Of a stretch of 64,000 nt of DNA, positions 38,646 to 47,911 are shown in pieces. Where the stretch lies: NCBI RefSeq assembly GCF_020179755.1, contig NZ_JAIUCY010000005.1:124001-188000 (forward strand), given 5' to 3'. The position numbers were made by a program, and so were the translations under genes. The stretch comes from Herbaspirillum sp. alder98 (GTDB taxonomy: Bacteria; Pseudomonadota; Gammaproteobacteria; Burkholderiales; Burkholderiaceae_D). Numbering within the stretch: the stretch's first letter is position 1; every line of letters begins with the position of its first letter. A model generated the notes under the pieces. It searched no databases. It saw only the letters and a program-made list of their open reading frames with translations, and had not been told where the DNA came from.

Positions 38646-39470
38646 CGATATTCAGTTGCAGATGTGGCGCAACGATTAGGCATCACGCCCCATAGCCTGT
38701 ACGCCTGGAAGATAAAGTTCGATAGACCTGAGGTTGGCCAGCGGCGGTGTGTATGGGTATCGCAAGATCACCGTAGATTTGCGCGAGTCGGGCGAAACCT
38801 GCAGCCGTCACCGCGTGCATCGACTAATGAGAGGAGACGGCCTGCGTGCAGAGGTCGGGTACGGAAGCAAGCCTCGCTATCGCGGCGGACCTGTCGGCGT
38901 GGTGGCCAACGTCCTGAATCGCGAGTTTTCCCCTGATGCGCCCAACAAGGTATGGGTTACCGACATCACCTATATCCGAACCTATGAAGGATGGTTGTAT
39001 TTGGCGGCGGTGATGGATCTTTATTCGCGTCAAATCGTCGGCTGGGCAACGCGTTCTACGATGACCTGCGATCTGGTGTTGCAAGCATTGTTAGCGGCAG
39101 TCTGGAAACGTAAACCAGGACCCGGCGTAATGGTACATTCCGATCAGGGAAGCCAGTTCACTAGTGATCACTGGCAGTCATTCCTGAAGGCCCACCATAT
39201 GGTGCCGAGTATGAGCCGTCGCGGTAACTGCCACGATAACGCCGTTGCAGAAAGCTTCTTCAGCGCCTTGAAGAAGGAGCGAATCAAGCGGCGTATTTAC
39301 CCGAACAGAGCTACCGCGACAACAGACGTATTCGATTACATTGAAATGTTCTACAACCCGATTCGTCGGCATGGCTCCGCTGGCGACTTGTCACCTGTAG
39401 AGTTCGAGAAGCGCTACGCGCTAAATGACTTGTGAGTGTCTACTGAAGGCTGGCCGGTCCAATATTCTGG
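38640..39470 (+). mobile_element. IS3-family remnant with internal deletion
   Basis: It begins inside orfA (RRYSVADVAQRLGITPHSLYAWKIKF) and jumps near 38727 directly into the middle of orfB (LASGGVYGYRKI), losing the end of orfA and the start of orfB. The right end lies shortly after the orfB stop. The left end has been lost or is fused to the diguanylate cyclase fragment. Confidence 0.75.
38734..39435 (+). pseudogene. IS3-family transposase OrfB, N-terminally deleted
   Basis: 233 residues of an rve-type DDE transposase. Catalytic residues are still readable: Asp in VWVTDITYIRTYEGW, Asp in VMVHSDQGSQFTS, Glu in NCHDNAVAESFFSALKKE. The N-terminal helical DNA-binding part is missing, so it is probably inactive. 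Confidence 0.85.
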
Positions 39471-40084
39471 CGGTATATTTCCGCAATCCTTCAGTGGCCA
39501 CCATCTCAACTGCGAAAAAATGGTTCGGCCCCGAGAACGTGTTCGAACTCTAAAGAAGACGTGCCCAATTTTTATGGATATAAGATTTTTTAATTCATCC
39601 AGATGCGTCTATTGGAGGGGAAATTAAACCTACTCTACCTCGGTCAGAGCATTGTAGCGGCTGGCCTAGTGATAGAGCGAGCTATGCAAATGCTCGGCAC
39701 TCTATTGACCGGGTACACGATCAACCTACCCAGCCGCCTTCGACACCACCCTCTCGATCAAGCAACTGGGTGGCTCATGTGCCTCCTGCCTTGTATATTC
39801 AATTGCGCAGACACCATAGAACGAAATGATTCTTGGCTTAAAACTAAAAAAGCCCAGCAAGAGCTGGGCTTTTTTTCGAGGCCACGTAGGGCACAGGTAA
39901 AACTAAGGCCTCAAGGGCAATGTCATCACTGTAATGGCAAACTCTTGCCAGGTCAAATCAAGAGTCTGCCATCAACGTCGCGCGCTTCTCATTTGAGCGA
40001 GGACAACGATTATGCTCCGTCAAATGATCCACTTCGGATGCAGAAATAAGACGGGAGGCTCATTTTCGGCATTTAAGAATCTTC
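39471..40084. other. Intergenic stretch with a strong bidirectional terminator only
   Basis: About 610 bp between the IS3 remnant and the membrane-protein gene. Short ORFs here show no recognisable protein. The only clear structure is the terminator at 39846-39876. Confidence 0.5.
39846..39876. terminator. Bidirectional intrinsic terminator
   Basis: AAAAAGCCCAGC, loop AAGA, GCTGGGC followed by seven T. It is symmetric and would stop transcription from both directions. It separates the IS/diguanylate cyclase scar from the defence block. Confidence 0.88.
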
Positions 40085-41173
40085 TTATTTAGTACCGTGG
40101 ACTTCATCGCAGAAACCAAAGCGATCCGGAGAAGAGCACCATCTTGGATGGTCGTCTGATTGGCTAACCGGATTGCATCGTATGGTGTGAAATCCCTGGG
40201 GCGCATAGAACGCGAGATCATCAGATGTAATACGTCTATTTATGGTCTCTGTCACGGTCGGGAATCGGACGGCGATCGCGCGATCAGCTATGTTTTCAAT
40301 AAACAAAACGCTTTCAGAATCGTTTGCCTGACACATGTGATTCTTTGTGAAGTCATACTTCTCCGCAATTTGAAGCATAAATAACCTGCCTTTGGCACTC
40401 ATACCTTCGAATACCGCTGTGGTAACCAGATTTGCACCGAAGAAGCCTGCCATACAACCCGCGACCAGAATGAGATGAGGAATGAGCTTCTTCCCTTTGT
40501 CCTGGCTCCATAAAAAAAGCAGCATCACCACTTCAAAAATAATGGTTAAGACAGCGAAAACTAGAGACGAAGACACCACGGCGCAAAGCAGAGTTGCGAT
40601 CGCGTATGTGTTCGATATATAGGACGGGGGAAACGGAAAGTATGTGCCTAGTATTTCTATAGCGGACAGCTTTCCTAGCCAGATACATATCGATATAAGA
40701 ACTGGAACCAGTACTTTCACATAGGTACTTGAGAACAACTTGTCTAGCGGAAGAATGACCCAAGCTAAGCCTATTACAGATGCCCCAATGACACCGGTAA
40801 TAGCTATTTGCACCACTGAGTGAATAAAGAAATTTTCTATCGTTCCCTGAGTTAGATGTAGTATCAAATACCCTGTTGACGCCAGGATGCACATTGAAAA
40901 GATCAAGATCTTTATCGACGCGCCTGGGCTTCCATATCTTTCTGAAGTAATTCGATTGAGAGCATCAAGATATCGGCCATATTTCGATCGCAATCGATCC
41001 CTGTTTTTTAGTCCCCATCGACGCAACAGAATCATTTCTACTGGTAGGGCTATGGGTGTCGCAAGTAAGAGCCCTAGAAGAAGAATGAGGAAAATTATTC
41101 CGTTCCGTATCCACTGTTGGAAGTTCTCCCAGACAACTTCCCTGATTTTCTCTTTGCGTGGCTGGTCAGTCAT
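40085..41173 (-). CDS. Multi-pass membrane protein of unknown function
   Basis: About 362 residues from ATG 41173 (MTDQPRKEKIREVV); a TTG at 41194 is possible. Six or so helices: GIIFLILLLGLLLATPIAL, ILIFSMCILASTGYLILHL, VVQIAITGVIGASVIGLAWVIL, VLVPVLISICIWLG, AIATLLCAVVSSSLVFAVLTII, LILVAGCMAGFFGANLV. A soluble tail of ~100 residues with three Cys follows (MCQAND, IRCNPV, RWCSSPD). I do not recognise the family. It is divergent from the AAA ATPase gene and shares its palindrome-rich intergenic region. Confidence 0.6.
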   Translation of the reverse strand: MTDQPRKEKIREVVWENFQQWIRNGIIFLILLLGLLLATPIALPVEMILLRRWGLKNRDRLRSKYGRYLDALNRITSERYGSPGASIKILIFSMCILASTGYLILHLTQGTIENFFIHSVVQIAITGVIGASVIGLAWVILPLDKLFSSTYVKVLVPVLISICIWLGKLSAIEILGTYFPFPPSYISNTYAIATLLCAVVSSSLVFAVLTIIFEVVMLLFLWSQDKGKKLIPHLILVAGCMAGFFGANLVTTAVFEGMSAKGRLFMLQIAEKYDFTKNHMCQANDSESVLFIENIADRAIAVRFPTVTETINRRITSDDLAFYAPQGFHTIRCNPVSQSDDHPRWCSSPDRFGFCDEVHGTK

Positions 41174-41269
41174 TGATGTCAATTTATTATTCAATGGATC
41201 GAATTGTCTGCTACGAATTTTGGATTACTCTTCCAATTGGTCTCGCTAACATAGTCCGAATACTATTCA

Positions 41270-41356
41270 CTTTAGTAACTAAAGACACCTCTGCTCCGGA
41301 ATTTTCTTTTGTGACTAAAGACTATGTGCTGCTGCAAAACTGTTTTGTAACGAGAA
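41270..41356. repeat. Array of 15-bp palindromes upstream of the AAA ATPase
   Basis: CTTTAGTAACTAAAG (41270-41284) is a perfect palindrome. CTTTTGTGACTAAAG (41306-41320) has one mismatch, and a weaker copy GTTTTGTAACGAGAA starts at 41342. Starts are exactly 36 bp apart. Two more perfect copies flank the gene downstream. They look like operators or element-specific recognition sites. Confidence 0.7.
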
Positions 41357-41553
41357 AACAAATTGGAAAGTACTAGCTCGGATCTCCTCATATAAATCGT
41401 GAGAATTTTATGAAATTTTCCAAGCAACTATCGAGTGTCAAGCCCTGGAAGATAATCTCTTCCGTACCAGCGAGCGTGAGTGATCCAATAGTTTTCTTCA
41501 AAGTGTATTTCGACTAAGGCTAAACCAATCAACACAAGAACAATGGGGGAACA

Positions 41554-43884
41554 ATGAAACTTGAGCGTCTTGGAAAAATACATAAGCACCGTATTTTCAA
41601 AAATTTTTCATGGGCAAATTCTCTCGCAGATTTCGCGCGATTTAATCTCATTTATGGATGGAATGGGACGGGAAAAACAACGCTATCAGGACTCTTTAAT
41701 GCGCTTCAACTTCGCTCAACCGTACACGAAGGGGATGTTGAATTTGTCTTCAACGGTCAGACTGTTTTGGGGGAAAATTTGACGACTGCGCCGATACCTC
41801 AAGTCCGAGTGTTCAATCGAGATACTGTAGCCAGAAGCATATTCGAATTAGCTGGCGATCCATCTTCAAAACTTCCTCCGGTTTATGTTTTTGGTGAGGA
41901 AAGTGCTGAAAAGCAGCGTCAGCTGGATCTCGTCAAGCAGGCGCTTCCGGCCCTTCAGGAGCAGACTAAAAGCTCGATTCGAGAGGAAGCTCGCGCCAAG
42001 AAAGAGCTTGAAGATTTTGCGGTTAAAACAGCGCGAGCCATTAAAAATCTGCTCATTGCGTCTGGAGGAGAGTTTAATAACTATAACGCGGCGGACTTTA
42101 AGACCGAGATCACGGCATTTAGTAAGAGCCCATTGCCTCCTCTAGAGGAGGATGAGCGAAAAAATCTGCTCGTGATGAAAGATGGCAAGCCGATGGAGCT
42201 GGTCGAGCTGCCTAGTTTCTTCGTTCCCAATATTGCAACCGCCCATTCTCAAGTCAAAGAAGCACTACACAAAACCGTTCTATCGACTGTTATTGACGAA
42301 CTTGTATCAAATCCCGATTTGTCTTTCTGGGTTGAAACCGGCTTGTCCTTACATGCTCACGATCCAGAGAGACGCTGCAAATTTTGTACACAGCCAATCT
42401 CCAGTCAAAGAATTCAGGATTTGCAGAAGCACTTCAACGATGAATTCAAACAGTTTTCCCAAGCGCTAGAAGTAATGTCGGTCAGGCTCGAGAACCTAGC
42501 CGGCGAGGTGAGCGCAACTGATTTTCCAGATAGCGCATACCTCTACCCTGAAATTCGTACGGAATATGAAAGGGCAATTTCAGATTTCGGACTTCACCGG
42601 ACTAATCTCAAAAATGCCATCCTTGCGCTTTCCACAGCGGTAAGTCGTAAGAAGGAACGAATTTTCGAGCGCCTTGAACTTTCAGATATTTTGCTCGGCG
42701 GAGATGGTGTCCCCAATAACTTGCAATCAGGTTGGCGGCTGCTATCGGAAGCATTTGTAGGGGGAGCCGCTCTTCTAAGCGAGTTTATGGGCAAAGCAGC
42801 TTTTGAACGTGCAAAGAACGCTATCGAACGGCATAACGAGAAAACAACATCCTTCAGTCAGCAAGTAAATTCGGCACGAATCCGCTTGCATCAACACGAG
42901 CTCACAGCTGCGCTACCAGGCTGGATCGAGAAACAGGGTCAGGTCGATAGTCTCTCGGAGGCTAAGGAAAGCGCGCAAAAAAGCCTTCAAGACTTAGAGA
43001 AGCAGAAGATGGATCTGGAGGCGGTTATTCAGGACCATCGACAACCAGCAGACGAATTAAACAATGAATTATTCGCGTATCTTGGTCATCGGGAAGTTCG
43101 AGTCGAGATTGAAGAAACTGGTTATCGCCTAATCCGTCATGACGGAGCGGCGACAAACCTCAGCGAAGGAGAATGTACCGCTATCGCTTTTCTGTATTTC
43201 CTAAAATCGCTGCAGGATAGATCTTTTGACTTGAAAAACGGCATCGTCGTAATTGACGATCCCATTTCAAGCCTAGATACGAACGCGATTTACAACGCCT
43301 TTGGTTTTATGAAACGTAGGCTAGCTAACGTAGGTCAATTATTCGTTTTAACGCACAACTTCACGTTTCTCCGCCAGACTAGGAATTGGTTTAGCCACAT
43401 GAATAAAAGTAGGCAAACTAAGGGAAGCGCGCAGTTCTTTATGCTCAAAGCTGCGTACGAAAATGGGCATCGTTGTTCAACAATTGAGCCTATGGACGCA
43501 TTCATAAAAGACTATGAATCGGAGTACCACTACCTATTTAAGCGAGTGATGACCGCGAATCTGATTCCCGAGAATGCTCCATTGCATGACTACTATGAAT
43601 TGCCAAATCTCGTACGGCGCCTTCTCGAGTCGTTTCTTGTCTTTAAGGTCCCCGACGAAAGCTCACTGCATACGAGATTGGAAGCTGTTAGCTATGATGA
43701 TGCGAAAAAAACCAGAATTATACGATTCCTAGATACTCATTCTCATGCAGAGCAAATTGCCGAAGGTCACGATGATTCATCCGCGCTGTCCGAAGCCCCC
43801 TACGTAATAAAGGATGTGTTGGCATTAATGGAAGCAGTTGATGAAGGACATTTTTTGCGAATGAAGCAAACTATACCGCCCTGA
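41554..43884 (+). CDS. RloC/PrrC-like AAA_13 ATPase with zinc-hook motif (candidate anticodon nuclease)
   Basis: 776 residues. ABC/SMC-type ATPase split by a coiled-coil insertion: Walker A GWNGTGKTT (35-43), long helical region with CKFC (275-278) as a zinc hook, signature LSEGE (536-540), Walker B IVVIDDP (564-570), H-loop LTHN (His601). This is the layout of RloC, a stress-activated tRNA anticodon nuclease related to PrrC. The C-terminal part has LPNLVRRLLESFLVF with Arg688-x3-Glu692 and His706, reminiscent of the PrrC Arg-Glu-His triad. Nuclease activity is inferred; other AAA_13 proteins share the tail. No type I restriction genes are adjacent. GGGG before ATG 41554 supports the start. 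Confidence 0.72.
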   Translation: MKLERLGKIHKHRIFKNFSWANSLADFARFNLIYGWNGTGKTTLSGLFNALQLRSTVHEGDVEFVFNGQTVLGENLTTAPIPQVRVFNRDTVARSIFELAGDPSSKLPPVYVFGEESAEKQRQLDLVKQALPALQEQTKSSIREEARAKKELEDFAVKTARAIKNLLIASGGEFNNYNAADFKTEITAFSKSPLPPLEEDERKNLLVMKDGKPMELVELPSFFVPNIATAHSQVKEALHKTVLSTVIDELVSNPDLSFWVETGLSLHAHDPERRCKFCTQPISSQRIQDLQKHFNDEFKQFSQALEVMSVRLENLAGEVSATDFPDSAYLYPEIRTEYERAISDFGLHRTNLKNAILALSTAVSRKKERIFERLELSDILLGGDGVPNNLQSGWRLLSEAFVGGAALLSEFMGKAAFERAKNAIERHNEKTTSFSQQVNSARIRLHQHELTAALPGWIEKQGQVDSLSEAKESAQKSLQDLEKQKMDLEAVIQDHRQPADELNNELFAYLGHREVRVEIEETGYRLIRHDGAATNLSEGECTAIAFLYFLKSLQDRSFDLKNGIVVIDDPISSLDTNAIYNAFGFMKRRLANVGQLFVLTHNFTFLRQTRNWFSHMNKSRQTKGSAQFFMLKAAYENGHRCSTIEPMDAFIKDYESEYHYLFKRVMTANLIPENAPLHDYYELPNLVRRLLESFLVFKVPDESSLHTRLEAVSYDDAKKTRIIRFLDTHSHAEQIAEGHDDSSALSEAPYVIKDVLALMEAVDEGHFLRMKQTIPP

Positions 43885-43916
43885 TCTATGTGTTGGCTTT
43901 TTCACTAGGTACATTA

Positions 43917-43949
43917 GCTTTAGTCACTAAAGGCTTTAGTGACTAAAGC
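43917..43949. repeat. Paired 15-bp palindromes downstream of the AAA ATPase
   Basis: CTTTAGTCACTAAAG (43918-43932) and CTTTAGTGACTAAAG (43934-43948) are both perfect palindromes one base apart. Together they form a 33-bp near-palindrome. The motif is the same as upstream at 41270. Confidence 0.75.
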
Positions 43950-44016
43950 GTAGATCGAATGCAATTATCGGCACGCAGTATCACGTCAACATAGAACTCA
44001 CTCATTTACTAAGCAG

Positions 44017-44256
44017 CTATATCGATTGAAGGACCCTTACATTGCCATCTAAATCAGCATGGATAAGCTCTATCCGGCCGTCGGGCCATTCCCTCACCAG
44101 CGAATGAGAATGCGCTGGGTCACGATAGGTAATCCATCTACCAGCAGCCAAATGGCTTTTCGCTGCGGCTCCATCATCCTCCTCACCGACCAATGCCAAC
44201 GGAAGATCCTCCAATGAATTCGCGGCATCTGAGGCTGTTGTACATTTCGGTCTCAT
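44017..44256 (-). CDS. Small hypothetical protein
   Basis: 79 residues with AGGA about 5 bp before ATG 44256. Sequence such as GRWITYRDPAHSHSLVREW and GRIELIHADLDGNVRVL has the composition of a folded small domain, and codon use is more GC-rich than the neighbouring ATPase. I do not recognise a family. It sits downstream of the restriction endonuclease gene on the same strand and may be part of that unit. Confidence 0.5.
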   Translation of the reverse strand: MRPKCTTASDAANSLEDLPLALVGEEDDGAAAKSHLAAGRWITYRDPAHSHSLVREWPDGRIELIHADLDGNVRVLQSI

Positions 44257-44411
44257 ATATTCCTGGCGTCGTTGTTAGTTGGTGTAATGAAAAATCATCT
44301 CGGAAATCCTTTCGACAGGTAAGCATCCTTGCCTATCTGGCTGCTCTATCCAAATTTGTACGACAGCGCAGACCTCATTTTTTATTTCGTAATGCGCGGC
44401 TTAAGTGGCAG

Positions 44412-45512
44412 CTACTTGGTGTCTCTCGAAGCTGAAATTAATTCATCTGAGAGCTTTAGCTGAACCTCTACTGATGCGCCGACAGGATCTGGCTGGATTC
44501 CCTCAAATTCCGAGAACTGCTTCCACCCTGAAAGCCATAACGTGGCCAATGAGCCGTTCTTATAAACATCTTTTTCGTTTACCAGGGCGCGGACGGACGG
44601 TTTAAGTGTCGTTTGCGATTCTTCTGTTCCCCGAGAGGCGGTAAAAACCGTCTCCTGAATACAGTCCTCAACCGCTAATGCGAATGTGTAAGACTCCGAA
44701 CGATCAAGCTGAAGTCGCGACTGCTCCAGATGAATGCCCAGATCAAAATCAAATCCTGGCAAGAACAATGGCGCTTTGGAATCGAGGAGCTCCATATGAG
44801 TTTTGGGATGATACTTCACACGCCCTACGCGTCGAATGACTCCCTCATCCTGACCATCAAAGTCATAACGATCGGCCTGATACATAGCCTGCGCAGATTT
44901 TCGCGCCACCTTTTCAAGCAAGTTCTCAAGCGTGGTTTCGGTCTTGCCGTTGACCAGAATCCTCGTTCTACTGGACTGCTCAGGTGTTCCCAAGTGCAAC
45001 TGCAATTGGGTATCGGATGCGGGAAGAGAGCCAAGTGAGTACCCTCGGGCGAATTTGAGATTGCCAATGCCCAGAGAAATAAAATGCATCCACATGTCGA
45101 ACCTTCTTCCCGGCAACCCCCACTCCCGGTCGGTCAGCTCTCTAATCTTAAATAGTGAGATGTCCGCGAATTTAGCTTGTGTGATAGCGCCTGACTGAAA
45201 CCCTTCCGTAGAGAAGATAACGCCTCGCGACGCGCCTACGTCACGGATCGTCGTGGTCAGCGCATCAACATGCAATCGTTCGATTGGCGAATTTCTGTAC
45301 TTGCATTCAACAACGATCAGATGCTCATAGAAACCTTCTCGGTGCCTCACGAGCACGTCGATCTGCCGTGGTGCTCCAGACTTCCCCACGAGCGTCACAT
45401 TGTGTTGAACGTTAACGTCTCCCGTCTCGTGTAGCTGCGCAATTAGGCGTTCAAAGCCGCCCCAATCACCGATTAAACTTGCTAAATTATTCTTGGCAGT
45501 AATCATGGGCAT
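44412..45512 (-). CDS. Restriction endonuclease-like protein (Mrr/PD-(D/E)XK)
   Basis: About 366 residues from ATG 45512; a TTG at 45551 and an ATG at 45506 are alternatives. The N-terminal ~110 residues fit the Mrr-type PD-(D/E)XK fold: GGFERLIAQLHE, then Asp52 in RQIDVLVRHRE and Glu69-Cys-Lys71 in LIVVECKYRNSPIERLHVD, with VGASRGVIFSTEGF next. The rest is an unrecognised domain that may recognise the substrate. No methyltransferase gene is beside it, so it may act on modified DNA (type IV-like) or as an effector of a wider system; this is inferred. It lies 116 bp downstream of the abiH gene, same strand. Confidence 0.75.
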   Translation of the reverse strand: MPMITAKNNLASLIGDWGGFERLIAQLHETGDVNVQHNVTLVGKSGAPRQIDVLVRHREGFYEHLIVVECKYRNSPIERLHVDALTTTIRDVGASRGVIFSTEGFQSGAITQAKFADISLFKIRELTDREWGLPGRRFDMWMHFISLGIGNLKFARGYSLGSLPASDTQLQLHLGTPEQSSRTRILVNGKTETTLENLLEKVARKSAQAMYQADRYDFDGQDEGVIRRVGRVKYHPKTHMELLDSKAPLFLPGFDFDLGIHLEQSRLQLDRSESYTFALAVEDCIQETVFTASRGTEESQTTLKPSVRALVNEKDVYKNGSLATLWLSGWKQFSEFEGIQPDPVGASVEVQLKLSDELISASRDTK

Positions 45513-45628
45513 GGTTCTAAAGATCAGACGCTGATTAATTGTAGGAAGCAAGAGGCAGCTTACGTCTATCTAACTCTAGACGGTTTGGTGACGATCAGCG
45601 CGAGAGAACCCAAATTTTTCAGACGGTG

Positions 45629-46582
45629 TTATAGAGCATCCCAGGATATCGGAACGGCGCCCCCCCTGCGAAGACCCATGTCAATCAGACGAGCTTCTTT
45701 CTCCGGCCACTCTTCTATACGCCGACAAGCAACCACCCACTGCGAAGCGGCAACACTTGGCTGTCGCAGCAGCGCACGAAAGTAGACTTCGTCCACCGTT
45801 GAGAGGGAATGGCCCAATACTAGGACCCTCTCTGTGTTCGTTAACATGTCAAAGAATAATCGGTTCTGCGCAATTAGCTCCTTTGAAGGTTTGAATGTAG
45901 CCGAAAAGTAATCATCAATAATGTTATTGGCTTCAGCAAGGCGGGAATCCAATTCCTCTATGTCCTCACGGTCGTTCAGCGAACGACGTGATTCAGGAGC
46001 CCAAGCATGTCCCAGCACTAGGTTCTGATCGGGATCATCGGCACAGCCGTGGATATGCAAAACCTGCCGCTGGGCGATGCCGTAGACCTTGTGTAACGTG
46101 CTTGTATAGTTGAAGGTCAGATATTGCGCTTGCGGGTCTAGTGACAGCCGACGCACTGCGCTAATCGCGGTCGGAATCTGGAGCGAACGAATCCAGGTGC
46201 CGAAAAGCTTTCGTAATCGCGCCGAGAGTCGCTCAACCACTTGTTCCACTTCGTACTGGAAATCGTGGTGTCCAGAGTCACTCCAGTCTGCATCGCCATA
46301 GGCACTCATGAAATGGCCGAGGTTGTTACTAAGCATATCGGCATCGAGTTCGGCTAGGGAACACTCCAGGTCGCACCAGTCTTCTCCTGCAGGAAGATAT
46401 TCTTCGACGTCACGATGGATGTCGGAATCCGTATTAAGAACGTTCGTTTTGAAATCCCGCAGGCTCGAAGGTATGCCGTGCCAAAGATCGAAACCATTCC
46501 CAATGACGTAAAGTATAGTTGGATGCGTAGTTTTATCTGTCGTCACGGTGATGAGATATAAGCATGTTCGGAAATAAAGCAT
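45629..46582 (-). CDS. AbiH-family abortive infection protein
   Basis: 317 residues. The AbiH signature opens the protein: ILYVIGNGFDLWHGIPSSLRDF (residues ~23-44), followed by EDWCDLECSLAELD and the mid-protein YLTFNYTSTLHKVYGI and HIHGCADDPDQNLVLGHA. These are hallmark motifs of the family, associated with phage resistance by abortive infection; the mechanism is not established. The first ~12 residues may not be translated, since a GTG at residue 13 is also possible. Confidence 0.88.
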   Translation of the reverse strand: MLYFRTCLYLITVTTDKTTHPTILYVIGNGFDLWHGIPSSLRDFKTNVLNTDSDIHRDVEEYLPAGEDWCDLECSLAELDADMLSNNLGHFMSAYGDADWSDSGHHDFQYEVEQVVERLSARLRKLFGTWIRSLQIPTAISAVRRLSLDPQAQYLTFNYTSTLHKVYGIAQRQVLHIHGCADDPDQNLVLGHAWAPESRRSLNDREDIEELDSRLAEANNIIDDYFSATFKPSKELIAQNRLFFDMLTNTERVLVLGHSLSTVDEVYFRALLRQPSVAASQWVVACRRIEEWPEKEARLIDMGLRRGGAVPISWDAL

Positions 46583-46690
46583 ATGCTACCGTCAATTACA
46601 TACTTCTCAAGGGGCACTCATGACTGTCGCTGACAATGTCATTGCCCGTCTGATATAACCGCAATCTTTAGCATGTCTAGAAAGCTTTAA

Positions 46691-47749
46691 ATGGAGTGCT
46701 TCCGGATTGATGAAAGTGGCTACACCGGTTTCGATCTTCTGAATCCGGATCAGCGGTTCCAGGGTGCGACCGCAATTGCTATCGACGACAAGGATGCGCT
46801 GCGTCTGATTCAGGAGTATTTCCCAAAGACACAAGCGGTCGAGCTCAAGTATCGGAGCCTTGCTCGCCGACAGTCCAATCATCCCCGCTTACTGGCACTG
46901 CTGGAGCACGTACTTACGCAATACAAGTGCGTGACCTACGTCTGCGACAAGCGCTATCTGCTGCTCTTGATGTTCGTTGATTATGCAGTTGAGCCGTACT
47001 ACTATGCGCGCGGCATCGACTTCTACCAGAACGGACAAAATTATTCATTGGCATCCCTGCTGCACAAGGTGGGGCCGTCGCTCTTCGGCGAAGATAGCTT
47101 TGAACACATGCTGGCAAGCTTCCAGCGTGCGGTTAAGGAAAAGACGCCGGCAGCACTTACTGATCTCGTTCAAGCGGCCCGTGCCACGCGATGGCAAGAG
47201 CTGCCGGAAGCGCTAGGGCCGTTAGCAAAGTATGCATGCCCAGAATGCCTTCAGGCAATCGCTACTCCCGGCGTCAGCACTGATGCAGCTTTAGTAGTAC
47301 TACAGTCCTTGATTAGCCGAATGGAGGTCATGACCGACGGCCCCTATCGGGTCGAACATGATCAGTCGAGGAATTTGCTCACCTATCACGACTTGCTCCA
47401 GCGCTACATCCACCATGAAGATACGGTCACATTTCGTCAGTCCGAGATTGCCAGTTTCACCTTCCCACTCAAGCTGCAGTCTGTGACCCAAGTCGACTCC
47501 AAAGGTAGCCCGGCCGTGCAGCTAGCGGATGTAATTATTGGAGCGACCATTGAAGCAGCAAATTCGCTCACGGGACAACGTGTCGGTGCACTAGACGCCG
47601 ATTCTGTCTTAGCTTTATATGCTGATCTCCAATTGATTTATCTGATGCCATCGATTGACTTTGAAGAACAGAGGCGTTTCCGACAAGGGACGCAGGCTTC
47701 GGAGGTCATTGATTACTTTGCGGAACATTTCCACAAGCCGTGGCTGTGA
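46691..47749 (+). CDS. DUF3800 domain protein
   Basis: 352 residues. It begins with the DUF3800 signature CFRIDESGYTGFDLL (acidic DES near residues 7-9), then VELKYRSLARRQ. Near the C-terminus is SPAVQLADVIIGATIEA, the conserved QLAD motif. The family has an RNase H-like fold and is frequent in phage-defence loci and mobile elements, usually of unknown biochemical role. It is divergent from abiH with about 108 bp between them. Confidence 0.85.
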   Translation: MECFRIDESGYTGFDLLNPDQRFQGATAIAIDDKDALRLIQEYFPKTQAVELKYRSLARRQSNHPRLLALLEHVLTQYKCVTYVCDKRYLLLLMFVDYAVEPYYYARGIDFYQNGQNYSLASLLHKVGPSLFGEDSFEHMLASFQRAVKEKTPAALTDLVQAARATRWQELPEALGPLAKYACPECLQAIATPGVSTDAALVVLQSLISRMEVMTDGPYRVEHDQSRNLLTYHDLLQRYIHHEDTVTFRQSEIASFTFPLKLQSVTQVDSKGSPAVQLADVIIGATIEAANSLTGQRVGALDADSVLALYADLQLIYLMPSIDFEEQRRFRQGTQASEVIDYFAEHFHKPWL

Positions 47750-47911
47750 ATGGTGAGCGACCGGCCATTGTGACTACGAGCTAAAAGCCTTCCGACCAGT
47801 AATAAACCTCCAATGCGTAGCCCGTCCAGGTAGCCATCGTGTTGTCCAGCCAATCCCGTTTGAGGGTTCAATTCATACCGAACTGGGTGTCCACGAGCAC
47901 CGAAATACGCA

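Noticed and set aside
39603..40049. 148-codon plus-strand frame
   Set aside because: It runs through a strong bidirectional terminator, so it is unlikely to be expressed as one protein.
41270..41377. 36-bp periodic repeats resembling a short CRISPR
   Set aside because: Repeats are 15-bp palindromes that decay along the array, and the same palindrome occurs paired downstream without spacers.
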